DNA of 64,000 nt from Myxococcales bacterium (GTDB taxonomy: Bacteria; Myxococcota; UBA727; JABDBI01). Position numbers and translations under genes: made by a program. Numbering within the stretch: the first letter of the stretch is position 1; the number at the start of each line of letters is the position of its first letter. The notes under the pieces are model-generated. The model had not been told where the DNA came from and ran no database searches. It saw only the letters and a program-made list of their open reading frames with translations. The DNA lies in assembly GCA_023248545.1 (NCBI GenBank), contig JAHFEF010000001.1, forward strand, positions 86,329 to 150,328. The letters run 5' to 3'. Below are positions 8,283 through 15,494 of the stretch, piece by piece.

Positions 8283-9459
8283 GCTGGCCTCCGGCAAATC
8301 TCAAGGCGTTCAGTTTGATAAACCCCGTCGCATCGCTGGGTGTGAAGCCTTGGTTTCCCTCGAAGGACACCAGTTTTTCGGAGTACAGCGAGTGTGGGGC
8401 TTTTCGGCCGGTGATTCTTGTATTCCCCTTGAATAGCTCAAGTCTGACTATGCCAGTGACTTTTTGTTGCATGGGCTTCAAGAAACTTAAGAGCATTTGG
8501 AACTCGGGGGCGAACCAATAGCCGTTGTAAATCAGCTCAGCAAACTTGCTGGAAAGAGAATCTCTCAGGTGCATAGACTCTCGATCTATTGTAATACTTT
8601 CTAGGGCTCGATGTGCGGCGTGTAAAATTGTCGCGCCGGGAGTTTCATAGACGCCTCGAGATTTCATGCCCGTATATCTATTTTCGACGATATCGATTCG
8701 GCCGATGCCATGCTTGCCGCCCAGTTGATTGAGTTGGGTGAGCAGTTCTACCGGACCCAATTTTTGGTTGTTGATGCCGATAGGGATTCCGTGCAGGTAT
8801 TCGATCTCGAGTATATCGGGCGTGTTGGGTGTTTGGTCAAGATTGTGTGTGAGCACGAACAAGTCTTTGGGGGGCGCATTCCAAGGATTTTCCAAAACGC
8901 CGCCTTCAAAACTAATATGCATCAAGTTTCTATCGGTTGAGTAGGGTTTTGCGGCTGTTGCACTGACGGGGATATCATGGGTTTTGGCATATGCGATCAA
9001 ATCATTTCGGCCCTGAAACGGCCATTCTCGCCACGGCGCAATCGGCGTGATTTGTGGGGCCAAAGCTTGGTAGGCGAGTTCGAATCGAATTTGATCGTTG
9101 CCTTTTCCTGTTGCCCCATGGGCAACGGCGTCAGCGCCTTCGGCCAGTGCAATTTCGATTTGTTTTTTGGCAATGAGGGGTCTGGCCAGCGAAGTACCCA
9201 GTAAATAAGAGCCCTCGTAGACGGCCTGGGCTTGAACGGCTGGAAAAATAAAATTCTCAACGAATTCTTTTTTAAGATCGACGATAAAAATTTTGCTAGC
9301 ACCCGTTTTAAGTGCCTTTTCTTCCAGGCCAGCCAATTCGCCGTCCTGCCCAACGTCTGCGCAATAGGCGATTATCTCGCATTGATATTTTTGCTTTAAC
9401 CAATGAAGCATCACAGAGGTGTCTAAGCCGCCCGAATATGCCAGTACGATTTTTTTCAC
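8275..9459 (-). CDS. argG: Argininosuccinate synthase
   Basis: ATP-dependent ligation of citrulline and aspartate to argininosuccinate. The 394-aa protein opens KKIVLAYSGGLDTSVML, the SGGxDS-type ATP pyrophosphatase loop, and carries GATGKGNDQIRFE near 114 and the TDRNLMHISFEGG segment near 173. The start is GTG with CGGAG 8 bases upstream. It is the first gene of the leftward operon argG-argH-binding protein-permease-ATPase-argR. A good promoter lies in the 65-base gap before it. No argF, argI or acetyl-ornithine genes are in the window, so citrulline may come from elsewhere or from uptake. Confidence 0.97.
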   Translation of the reverse strand: MKKIVLAYSGGLDTSVMLHWLKQKYQCEIIAYCADVGQDGELAGLEEKALKTGASKIFIVDLKKEFVENFIFPAVQAQAVYEGSYLLGTSLARPLIAKKQIEIALAEGADAVAHGATGKGNDQIRFELAYQALAPQITPIAPWREWPFQGRNDLIAYAKTHDIPVSATAAKPYSTDRNLMHISFEGGVLENPWNAPPKDLFVLTHNLDQTPNTPDILEIEYLHGIPIGINNQKLGPVELLTQLNQLGGKHGIGRIDIVENRYTGMKSRGVYETPGATILHAAHRALESITIDRESMHLRDSLSSKFAELIYNGYWFAPEFQMLLSFLKPMQQKVTGIVRLELFKGNTRITGRKAPHSLYSEKLVSFEGNQGFTPSDATGFIKLNALRFAGGQHD

Positions 9460-9502
9460 TGCAAGCTCCGTTTATTCAAAATAATGGATAAATAGGGATA
9501 TA

Positions 9503-9531
9503 TGAATAACCTGGAGTATATGTTTTGTCAA
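9503..9531 (-). promoter_or_regulatory. Predicted argG promoter with overlapping inverted TTATTCA/TGAATAA sites
   Basis: On the minus strand TTGACA (9531-9526) and TATTCA (9508-9503) are separated by exactly 17 bases. The -10 lies within TGAATAA (9503-9509), which pairs with TTATTCA (9472-9478) 24 bases away. These match ArgR half-site sequences (TGAAT/ATTCA) but not the standard N4 spacing, so ArgR control is plausible rather than shown. The -35 overlaps the start of the divergent gene at 9525. Confidence 0.5.
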
Positions 9532-9773
9532 CAGCCTATTCGGAAGTGATTCTTGACAACTGCTCAGCCTTTGGGTCATCATCAGCAAGTTTTATGCGAT
9601 CAGATGTTGATATGTCATTGATTCGGATCAATTTACGCCTTTCTTACGAGCAGCGCATTCAAAAAAACGATGATGCACTTCGGTTCATCCACGATCTGAG
9701 AATGGCGAGTGGAGTTCTAGACCATGCAAAACCTCGGAAACCTGCTCGATCTATTACTCAGCGCCAAAATTGA
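9525..9773 (+). CDS. Small protein partnered with a nucleotidyltransferase
   Basis: An 82-aa protein beginning at TTG with a CTGGAG Shine-Dalgarno 8 bases upstream; an in-frame ATG at 9612 is an alternative start. The recognisable core is SLIRINLRLSYEQRIQKND near 31-49 followed by a helix ALRFIHDLRMA. Small proteins with this kind of core often precede nucleotidyltransferase genes, from memory. It overlaps the next gene by 50 bases in another frame, so the two are co-translated. It may act as the partner or antitoxin of that protein; no function is proven. Confidence 0.6.
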   Translation: MSTAYSEVILDNCSAFGSSSASFMRSDVDMSLIRINLRLSYEQRIQKNDDALRFIHDLRMASGVLDHAKPRKPARSITQRQN

Positions 9774-10194
9774 TTTTGTGCTTATCGGCGGCTTCGCCAG
9801 TGTTATCCACGGATCTTCCATGGTAACCCACGATCTAGACATCTGCATTCTATTTGATCCAGAACACGTTGAGCAGATACGTGAATGCCTTCGGCCTTAT
9901 CATCCAAAACACCGAATGACTCCGAAAAGACTATCGTTTCTTGACTATCCGGGAGACTTATCGAATTTGAAAAATCTCTATCTTGAAACAGATCTAGGTG
10001 TGCTCGATATTGTCGGCAATATTGACGGCGTGGGTTCTTTTAAACAAGTTTCTAAAAATGCCATGAAAATCGAAATCTATGGAAAAAAATGCAAGGTCAT
10101 CTCAATCGACGACCTTATCGCATCCAAGAAATCCATCGGCCGCGACAAAGATCTCGCGGTTGTGCGACAGCTCGAGGCAATCAAAAAGGGCTGA
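9724..10194 (+). CDS. Nucleotidyltransferase-fold protein (MNT/AbiEii-like)
   Basis: A 156-aa protein with the nucleotidyltransferase core: IGGFASVIHGSS near 21-32 supplies the Gly-Gly helix and THDLDICI near 35-42 the paired metal-binding aspartates (D37, D39). A third acidic position may lie in the LGVLDIVGN strand near 97. This minimal domain resembles the toxin or modifying subunit of two-gene systems such as AbiE or MNT/HEPN, with the small upstream gene as partner. The 3' end is followed at once by a tandem repeat and the convergent glycosyltransferase gene. The substrate is unknown. Confidence 0.75.
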   Translation: MQNLGNLLDLLLSAKIDFVLIGGFASVIHGSSMVTHDLDICILFDPEHVEQIRECLRPYHPKHRMTPKRLSFLDYPGDLSNLKNLYLETDLGVLDIVGNIDGVGSFKQVSKNAMKIEIYGKKCKVISIDDLIASKKSIGRDKDLAVVRQLEAIKKG

Positions 10195-10207
10195 AAAAAA
10201 AGGATTT

Positions 10208-10228
10208 GACCCCTTCTGGACCCCTTCT
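10208..10228. repeat. Tandem 10-bp direct repeat between convergent genes
   Basis: GACCCCTTCT occurs twice (10208-10217 and 10219-10228) with one base between, in the short gap between the nucleotidyltransferase and glycosyltransferase genes, next to an A-run at 10193-10201. Similar AAGGGGTC sequences flank REP-associated transposase elements in many bacteria, from memory, so this may be a remnant; the match is short. Confidence 0.4.
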
Positions 10229-10229
10229 T

Positions 10230-11144
10230 TTAATAAGATCGCTCCCCGAAAATCATTTCCCAGGCAGCCTTAAGTTCATAATAAAGACCGCCCAGCTTAG
10301 ACCACTCGCAATTTTTGCCGCTCAAATCATTTTTTAGGCAATCCAAAAATGTTGGAATGGCGCTCTTGAAGGCCTTGGGGCCTAAGAAGTGAACAGCCAA
10401 GTCACCACCCTGCCACACGCTTTCAGTGGGCGTCGTGAAGCTACCGACCCACATGGGGTTCAGTGCGCGCTGAGGAACCACGACAACATTTGGATTTTGT
10501 TTAACAAGAGCCACTTTTTCGAGACGTGTCAGCTTTTTGGAATTGTCGAATCCGCCTAAAATCTCGCCAATGGCGGTTTGGTCGGGTAAGTTGGTATTCT
10601 TGTATTTTTCGAAAGATTCTTCCACTGCACTTAGAAATTCTCTACTCCATAAACTATTTCGCAAAATAAATACCCCAGTATTCACCGCGCAAAGACCGAA
10701 GGCACCAAACATATCCAACATAAAGTGATCGGGCGCAATCAATAGATTTGTGTTCGGTTTGGCGTATTCGTTAATCACCGTTTCGAGCTTTCTGTCTATG
10801 TTCGAGAACACGACATCGGCATCAACCCACATAACCCATTCATAGGGGTTTCCTGTTGCGGGATTGATTTCGTCTAGCGCTTCTCTCAGCGCAACAATTT
10901 TTTGCCAGTATGCGCCAGTAGCGAGTGCGTTGTTTTTGTGGCCCTCGTTTCTAAATCGATCAGACAAAATTCCTTCTCGGAAAATATAACCATAGCCATT
11001 GTGCTGGGCATAGTTCTGGTGATTAGGAATGGTATGCTCCAAATATTCCGCAAGACCGCTGTAATGGGAAACAATCAAAATATCAGAAGCTTGCAAAGCC
11101 AAAGAAAACTGAAGCGATAGAAAAATGTATGAAATAAGTCTCAT
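10230..11144 (-). CDS. Exported GT34-like (GMA12/MNN10) glycosyltransferase
   Basis: A 304-aa protein resembling the galactosyl/mannosyl transferase GMA12/MNN10 family (GT34), best known from the yeast and plant Golgi. It opens with a hydrophobic leader (residues 1-19, likely cleaved after ALQA). The catalytic DxD is in WVMWVDADVVF (D108, D110), and NTGVFILRNS near 158 and a QTAIGEIL segment near 193 match the family. Start ATG 11144 was chosen because it begins the leader directly; no strong Shine-Dalgarno is seen. A signal peptide is odd for a glycosyltransferase, since nucleotide-sugar donors are cytoplasmic, so it may be an exported effector or membrane-anchored enzyme. Confidence 0.72.
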   Translation of the reverse strand: MRLISYIFLSLQFSLALQASDILIVSHYSGLAEYLEHTIPNHQNYAQHNGYGYIFREGILSDRFRNEGHKNNALATGAYWQKIVALREALDEINPATGNPYEWVMWVDADVVFSNIDRKLETVINEYAKPNTNLLIAPDHFMLDMFGAFGLCAVNTGVFILRNSLWSREFLSAVEESFEKYKNTNLPDQTAIGEILGGFDNSKKLTRLEKVALVKQNPNVVVVPQRALNPMWVGSFTTPTESVWQGGDLAVHFLGPKAFKSAIPTFLDCLKNDLSGKNCEWSKLGGLYYELKAAWEMIFGERSY

Positions 11145-11263
11145 ATTATGAGGATTATGAGTGATTTCTTTTAAGTTTGCAAGTGGGCTGCTTACTAAAT
11201 TGACAAGACTCCAATCCAATTCACAGCAAGTTCGCCGATAAAATGAAGCTTAACATAAGAGAA

Positions 11264-11317
11264 TTGTCGATTTTAAGTCAGAATTCCAATGCCGAGAAGT
11301 TGACTTAAAATCGACAA
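11264..11317. repeat. Perfect 17-bp inverted repeat with 20-base spacer
   Basis: Left arm 11264-11280 reads TTGTCGATTTTAAGTCA and right arm 11301-11317 is its exact reverse complement. The spacer holds GAATTC. A nested CGACA-AAA-TGTCG palindrome (11312-11324) overlaps the right arm. It lies downstream of the winged-helix gene and upstream of the glycosyltransferase gene. There is no T-run, so a standard terminator is unlikely; an operator, recombination or replication site are alternatives. Confidence 0.8.
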
Positions 11318-11338
11318 AATGTCGTTATTGCGTCATGT

Positions 11339-11869
11339 TCATGCCCCAAATCGCCGGACCAAATCATATTTTTCGCTGTGATAACTCTCGCTCCAGAATC
11401 TGGATGTATTTTTAAGTGAGGTTTCGATGTAACCTCGAGGATCTTTTGTCTTAGTCTGCTCGGCCTCCTTCACCGCTTGTTCAACAACGTGAATCAGCTT
11501 GGGTCTCCCCGAGAGACCGTCTAAACAGGGAAAACGTTTGTTCCACTCGTCAAAGAGTTCCGGTGTTAGGCTCTGAATGGGTTTATCTGCCTTCGCCGGG
11601 GCTTTATTGGCCCATACGAGATCATAAGTCTTTTGGCGTTTCTGGATATACCCGTGGTGAACCAGCAACCCAGCCTTCACGAGCTCACCCACCAAACGGC
11701 GGATGCTTCGAACAGAAAGCCGCATTTTTTCCGCAAAGATTTCTGGATTCGGCCATACCGTGGGCCTCTTGGGGCTCGACACGCGCGCTAATTCGATCCA
11801 TAGCAATTTGGCAGACGGAGAGATTTTGGCTTCGAGGACATAGACAGGGATTTTAACAAAACGGCTCAC
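11339..11869 (-). CDS. Winged-helix protein of plasmid/phage replication type (HTH_36-like)
   Basis: A 176-aa protein whose first 80 residues resemble HTH_36 winged-helix domains of phage and plasmid replication proteins: KISPSAKLLWIELA near 15-28, then the recognition region FAEKMRLSVRSIRRLVGELVKAG near 45-67. The C-terminal part ends in DPRGYIETSLKN, similar to the NPxGYI motif near the end of DnaD-like replication proteins. Start GTG 11869 has GAAGGA 9 bases upstream. It sits between an inverted repeat and a candidate antisense RNA, a layout like a plasmid rep module. It could instead be a simple regulator. Confidence 0.6.
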   Translation of the reverse strand: MSRFVKIPVYVLEAKISPSAKLLWIELARVSSPKRPTVWPNPEIFAEKMRLSVRSIRRLVGELVKAGLLVHHGYIQKRQKTYDLVWANKAPAKADKPIQSLTPELFDEWNKRFPCLDGLSGRPKLIHVVEQAVKEAEQTKTKDPRGYIETSLKNTSRFWSESYHSEKYDLVRRFGA

Positions 11870-11872
11870 GAT

Positions 11873-11901
11873 TTGACATCCTTCGCCGTCGGCACTAGGG
11901 T
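11873..11901 (+). promoter_or_regulatory. Predicted rightward promoter for a short RNA
   Basis: TTGACA (11873-11878) and TAGGGT (11896-11901) are 17 bases apart. The -35 is perfect, the -10 is weak. It begins just outside the winged-helix start codon and points away from that gene, toward the terminator at 11922-11969. Confidence 0.4.
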
Positions 11902-11907
11902 ACCCCG

Positions 11908-11969
11908 GCTATGATAGTAGCTGCCGTTCTCTCCAAAACTGGCCAGTCGCGGAGAGACGGCATTTTTTT
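11908..11969 (+). ncRNA. Candidate ~60-nt antisense RNA opposite the winged-helix leader
   Basis: A promoter-like pair upstream and a strong intrinsic terminator define a transcript of about 62 bases with no usable coding frame. It would be complementary to the leader of the leftward winged-helix mRNA. Plasmid replication genes are often controlled by such counter-transcribed RNAs. The assignment rests on position and signals only. Confidence 0.35.
11922..11969 (+). terminator. Intrinsic terminator between winged-helix gene and nth
   Basis: The left arm 11922-11934 and right arm 11951-11962 form a 12-13 bp stem (TGCCGTTCTCTCC with GGAGAGACGGCA, one bulged base) followed by seven T at 11963-11969. 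The T-run fits rightward transcription, yet no gene is read rightward before it, which is why a short RNA is proposed. Confidence 0.75.
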
Positions 11970-12032
11970 GCGAACACCATGTCTGCAAAATATGAGCGTA
12001 AGGCCGGGTTATTTCAAAAAGATATCGGGCGT

Positions 12033-12061
12033 TTGACTGACTGCTGCGAATAAATTAGAAC
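12033..12061 (+). promoter_or_regulatory. Possible nth promoter
   Basis: TTGACT (12033-12038) and TAGAAC (12056-12061) are 17 bases apart, 25 bases before the nth start and its CGGAG Shine-Dalgarno. The -10 is weak. Confidence 0.35.
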
Positions 12062-12086
12062 AACCACCTAACTCGGAGCGTGTGTT

Positions 12087-12719
12087 TTGTTAGCAGCCAA
12101 AGCTTTGTATTTTTTAGATTCTATCAGCGCTTATTTCCCCGATGCTAAAATAGAACTCTGTTTTAACCCCAAAGATCCGTGGCAACTATTGGTCGCTGTG
12201 TGTTTGTCCGCGCAGACGACCGATAAAGCCGTCAATAAAGTCACGCCGGCTTTGTTTGAAGCTTACCCCAGTGTTCAGAAATTCGCGTTGGCGACGCCTG
12301 AGCAGATAGAGCCTTATGTGAAAACGCTTGGTTTTTTTCGAAACAAAGCGAAAAATTTGGTTTTAGCGGCGCGCAAAATCACCCAAGATTTTGGGGGTAA
12401 GATTCCCAAAGAAAGAGCCCTGCTGGAAACTATCCCTGGCGTAGGCCCTAAGTCTGCCGCCGTGATTATTGCCAATGCTTTTGGAATGCCGGCCATTGCC
12501 GTCGACACGCATGTAGGACGTGTGGCCAGGCGACTGGGGCTCACCAAAAATCAAGATCCTTCGAAAGTCGAAGCTGATTTAACCAAGCTGTTTCCCAAAG
12601 AGCGCTTGTTAGAAGCGCATCATGTGTTTATCTTTCATGGTCGTAGAATCTGTCATGCGCGAAAGCCTAACTGCCCAGAGTGTCCGGTGAACAAAAAGTG
12701 TCCCAAGATCGGCGTATAA
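12087..12719 (+). CDS. nth: Endonuclease III
   Basis: Base-excision-repair DNA glycosylase and AP lyase for oxidised pyrimidines (210 aa). The helix-hairpin-helix LLETIPGVGPKSAAVI near 110-125 includes the catalytic lysine, and VDTHVGRVARR near 139 supplies the catalytic aspartate. The C-terminal CxxxxxxCxxCxxxxxC 4Fe-4S cluster (CHARKPNCPECPVNKKC) is complete. The start is TTG with CGGAG 8 bases upstream. It is followed by a palindromic repeat and the GH3 operon. Confidence 0.97.
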   Translation: MLAAKALYFLDSISAYFPDAKIELCFNPKDPWQLLVAVCLSAQTTDKAVNKVTPALFEAYPSVQKFALATPEQIEPYVKTLGFFRNKAKNLVLAARKITQDFGGKIPKERALLETIPGVGPKSAAVIIANAFGMPAIAVDTHVGRVARRLGLTKNQDPSKVEADLTKLFPKERLLEAHHVFIFHGRRICHARKPNCPECPVNKKCPKIGV

Positions 12720-12731
12720 AATCACCCATAA

Positions 12732-12751
12732 CCCCCCTTTAAAAAGGGGGG
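12732..12751. repeat. Palindromic C6/G6 repeat, intergenic copy
   Basis: CCCCCCTTT-AA-AAAGGGGGG forms a 9-bp hairpin in the 55-base gap between nth and the GH3 gene. It belongs to the same family as the copies at 23188-23208 and inside trpF at 50366-50386. Lacking a T-run, it is a repeat first and at most a weak terminator. Confidence 0.75.
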
Positions 12752-12774
12752 AAGCTACTTTAAGCCATAGCTTA

Positions 12775-14322
12775 ATGAAAAGTTTTCCTGTGGCGGGCCT
12801 ATTGAACCCCGCTTTAAGAGCCTTGGCTTCACGACGTATTGCCCAATGGGATCGTAATTTAACTAACCTACAAGCCACGCAAGAAGCGATCTTGCTGGCA
12901 CATTGTCAAAAAGCTGCCAAAACACAGTTTGGCCGGAAATATGCACTGGGCAGTGTTCAATCTTACAAAGACTACAAACAAGCATTGCCGCTTCGACCCT
13001 ATGCAGGCTTTGAGCCGTATTTGCAGCGCATGCGTCGAGGCGAAAGAAATATTTTATGGCCTGGCTTAATCTCTTATTATGGACAATCTTCGGGGACATC
13101 GGCAACGGCTGCACAGCATAAATTTTTGCCCATTTCTGCGGAACAAATCAAATGGCAACAAAAAGCGGCGTTTGATGTCATGGCACGGTATTTGCTATTG
13201 AGTGGCGATAAAGAATTTGCAGGTGGCTATAACCTCGGTCTATTTCCGCCGAGTATTTTGAAAACAGAAGTGCCCGGCGTATTTACAGGATCTAATCCGG
13301 GGATCATGTTTCGCGAGATTCCGTATGTCGCCAGACTCACAACCATTCCCAAATTGCCTATTCGAGATATGGAGAACTACGACCAAAAGCTTGAGGCGAT
13401 TGCTAAAAATTACGCTCAGCATGATGTCCGGGCGATTTCTGGGACGACCTGCTGGTTCTCTATTTTTTTTGACAAGCTGCTCAAGCAACATCAGGCCAAG
13501 ACGGTGGGCGAAATTTGGCCAAACTTGCGCGTGTTATTTGGGGGCGGCGTCAATGCCGAGCCCTATCGCGATGTGATTAAAGCGCGAGTCGGTCGTGATA
13601 TCACGCTCATGGATAACTATAACGCCACTGAAGGTGGCCTGTTCTCCGTGACGGATAGCTTTGAGAATCCGGGCTTGCTCATGATTCCGGATCGGGGCGT
13701 ATTTTTTGAATTTGTACACCGAGAAGATCATGGTCAAGAAAATCCAACCAGATTGGCGCTGTGGGAAGTAGAACCCGGTGTAGATTACTCGATTGTATTA
13801 ACCACGTCGTCTGGATTGTTTGGCTATTATATTGGCGATTTTGTCAGATTTATCTCGTTGTATCCGCATAGGATGGAGTTTGTGGGTAGACCCAGCGGTG
13901 TTTTGTCTCTCACGCAGGAACTGACCACTTATGTAGAAATAGAACGCGCCGTCGCGAAAGCACAAACGCGTGTTCCCTGTTCTATTGTGGATTATTCAGT
14001 GGGGCCGGACATAGGTGTTGACGGTTCTGGGAAAGGCCGTTACCTGTTTTTTATTGAGTTTGCCCAAAAGCCTTCGGACAAGGCTCGGTTTATGAGAGTG
14101 GTCGACGAAGAATTGGCGGCTCTAAACCGGGTGTACCGGGAGCATAGAACGCACGATGTTGCGATTTTGCCTCCGGCTTTGGCGTGTTTGAAAGCAGGAT
14201 CGACGCATCAGATTATGGAACAGTTGGGTTTTAGAAGTGTTCAAAATAAATTTCCTCGTATTGTAGATGACAAAAAGCGGGATTTAATTAGTCAGTTTGT
14301 GGAGAAGGAGCAAGTTTCGTGA
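12775..14322 (+). CDS. GH3-family acyl-acid amido synthetase
   Basis: A 515-aa member of the GH3 (auxin-responsive promoter) superfamily: ANL-type enzymes that adenylate a carboxylic acid and join it to an amine. Visible signatures are the nucleotide loop YYGQSSGTSATAA near 102-114, GTTCWFSIFFDKLL near 223, the conserved DNYNATEGGLFSV near 279 and the hinge GYYIGDFVRF near 351. It is the first gene of a tight rightward operon with inositol-phosphate synthase, a DegT aminotransferase and a P-loop protein, and overlaps the next gene by 4 bases. In plants GH3 enzymes make amino-acid conjugates of jasmonate or auxin; bacterial substrates are mostly unknown. Confidence 0.88.
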   Translation: MKSFPVAGLLNPALRALASRRIAQWDRNLTNLQATQEAILLAHCQKAAKTQFGRKYALGSVQSYKDYKQALPLRPYAGFEPYLQRMRRGERNILWPGLISYYGQSSGTSATAAQHKFLPISAEQIKWQQKAAFDVMARYLLLSGDKEFAGGYNLGLFPPSILKTEVPGVFTGSNPGIMFREIPYVARLTTIPKLPIRDMENYDQKLEAIAKNYAQHDVRAISGTTCWFSIFFDKLLKQHQAKTVGEIWPNLRVLFGGGVNAEPYRDVIKARVGRDITLMDNYNATEGGLFSVTDSFENPGLLMIPDRGVFFEFVHREDHGQENPTRLALWEVEPGVDYSIVLTTSSGLFGYYIGDFVRFISLYPHRMEFVGRPSGVLSLTQELTTYVEIERAVAKAQTRVPCSIVDYSVGPDIGVDGSGKGRYLFFIEFAQKPSDKARFMRVVDEELAALNRVYREHRTHDVAILPPALACLKAGSTHQIMEQLGFRSVQNKFPRIVDDKKRDLISQFVEKEQVS

Positions 14323-15494
14323 GTCAAAAATTAGGGTTATGTTTAATTGGCGCCAATGGTGCTGTTTCGACGACGGTCATGGCGGGTGTGGCATTGATGC
14401 GCAAGGGTCTTGCTCCTAGACGAGGCATGATTACAGAGACCCGGTTTGCGGCTGGTGCCGATTTGGCTTCGTTGGATCAAATGGTTTTTGGTGGCTGGGA
14501 CTTGCGCGAAGACAACGCCTATGAAGCTGCGATGAGCCACCAGGTTCTCCCGATTCACCTATTAAACTTTGTCAAAGACGAGCTTTCAGCGTTTAAGCCT
14601 TGGAAAGCAACAGCGAGTAAACGTTTTTTACACAGCATGGCTGGTAAAAATATTTTGCAGCTGGGTTCGATGCGTGAAGAAATTGCAAAGATCAGCCAAG
14701 ATATCGCTGATTTTAAAGCTGCGCATAATTTAGATCGAGTGGTCATGGTCAATCTGACTTCGACCGAAAAGTATTGCGAAGTTTCAGACGTTCACAGGAC
14801 GTTGGCTGCTTTTGAAAAAGGCTTAGATTCAAACGACGAACGAATCAGCCCAGCCATGAAATATCTCTACGCGGCATTGGATAGCAACACGCCTTATGTG
14901 AATTTCACGCCGAGTTTAAGCAATGTCCCGGCGCTGTTAGAGATGTCGCTCAAAAAACAAGTGCCCGTTGCAGGAGAAGACGGCAAAACAGGGCAGACTT
15001 TGTTGAAAACAGCTGTTGCTCCCGTGTTGGCGCTTCGAGACTTGCACGTAGAGGGTTGGTACTCGGCGAATATTCTTGGTAACAACGACGGGCTGGTGTT
15101 GAACGACCCGGAATCTAATAAAACCAAAGTGACGAGCAAACAGCGTGTGCTAGACAGCATTTTGGGCTATCAGGTTGAAGACCACCAGGTGCATATCCAT
15201 TATTACAAGCCTCGTGGGGATGCCAAAGAGTCTTGGGATAATATCGATATTGCTGGGTTCTTGGGCGAGCGCATGCAAATCAAGGTTAATTTTTTGTGCA
15301 AGGACTCTATTTTGGCGGCGCCGCTGGTGCTCGATTTGGCGCGCTTGATGGATCTGGCTAAGCGCCAAGGCCGTTCGGGGATTCAAGAGCAGTTGTCACT
15401 GTTTTTCAAAGCGCCGTATCATGCAGCCGGGAAAGAGCCCGAGCATAATTTGTTCAAACAAGGCGAGATGCTACGAGCATGGCTTCAGGCGTAA
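14319..15494 (+). CDS. Inositol-3-phosphate synthase family protein
   Basis: A 391-aa NAD-dependent myo-inositol-phosphate synthase homologue, which turns glucose-6-phosphate into inositol-3-phosphate. The Rossmann opening LCLIGANGAVSTTVMAG, the VNLTSTEKY segment near 145, YVNFTPSLSNVPA near 193, VAGEDGKTGQT near 218 and GNNDGLVLNDPESNKTK near 254 are family hallmarks; the catalytic lysines fall in the GKTGQT and SNKTKVTSK stretches. It begins at GTG overlapping the GH3 stop and overlaps the aminotransferase start by 16 bases. Context suggests the product enters a small-molecule or lipid pathway. A related aldose-cyclising activity cannot be excluded. Confidence 0.88.
   Translation: MSQKLGLCLIGANGAVSTTVMAGVALMRKGLAPRRGMITETRFAAGADLASLDQMVFGGWDLREDNAYEAAMSHQVLPIHLLNFVKDELSAFKPWKATASKRFLHSMAGKNILQLGSMREEIAKISQDIADFKAAHNLDRVVMVNLTSTEKYCEVSDVHRTLAAFEKGLDSNDERISPAMKYLYAALDSNTPYVNFTPSLSNVPALLEMSLKKQVPVAGEDGKTGQTLLKTAVAPVLALRDLHVEGWYSANILGNNDGLVLNDPESNKTKVTSKQRVLDSILGYQVEDHQVHIHYYKPRGDAKESWDNIDIAGFLGERMQIKVNFLCKDSILAAPLVLDLARLMDLAKRQGRSGIQEQLSLFFKAPYHAAGKEPEHNLFKQGEMLRAWLQA

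Noticed and set aside
11249..11280. A dif-like XerD half-site (TTATGTTAAG on the minus strand)
   Set aside because: Only the XerD arm resembles the consensus; the six-base centre and XerC arm do not fit, and no second site was found.
12720..12774. Intrinsic terminator after nth
   Set aside because: The hairpin has no T-run on either side and matches the repeat family seen elsewhere.
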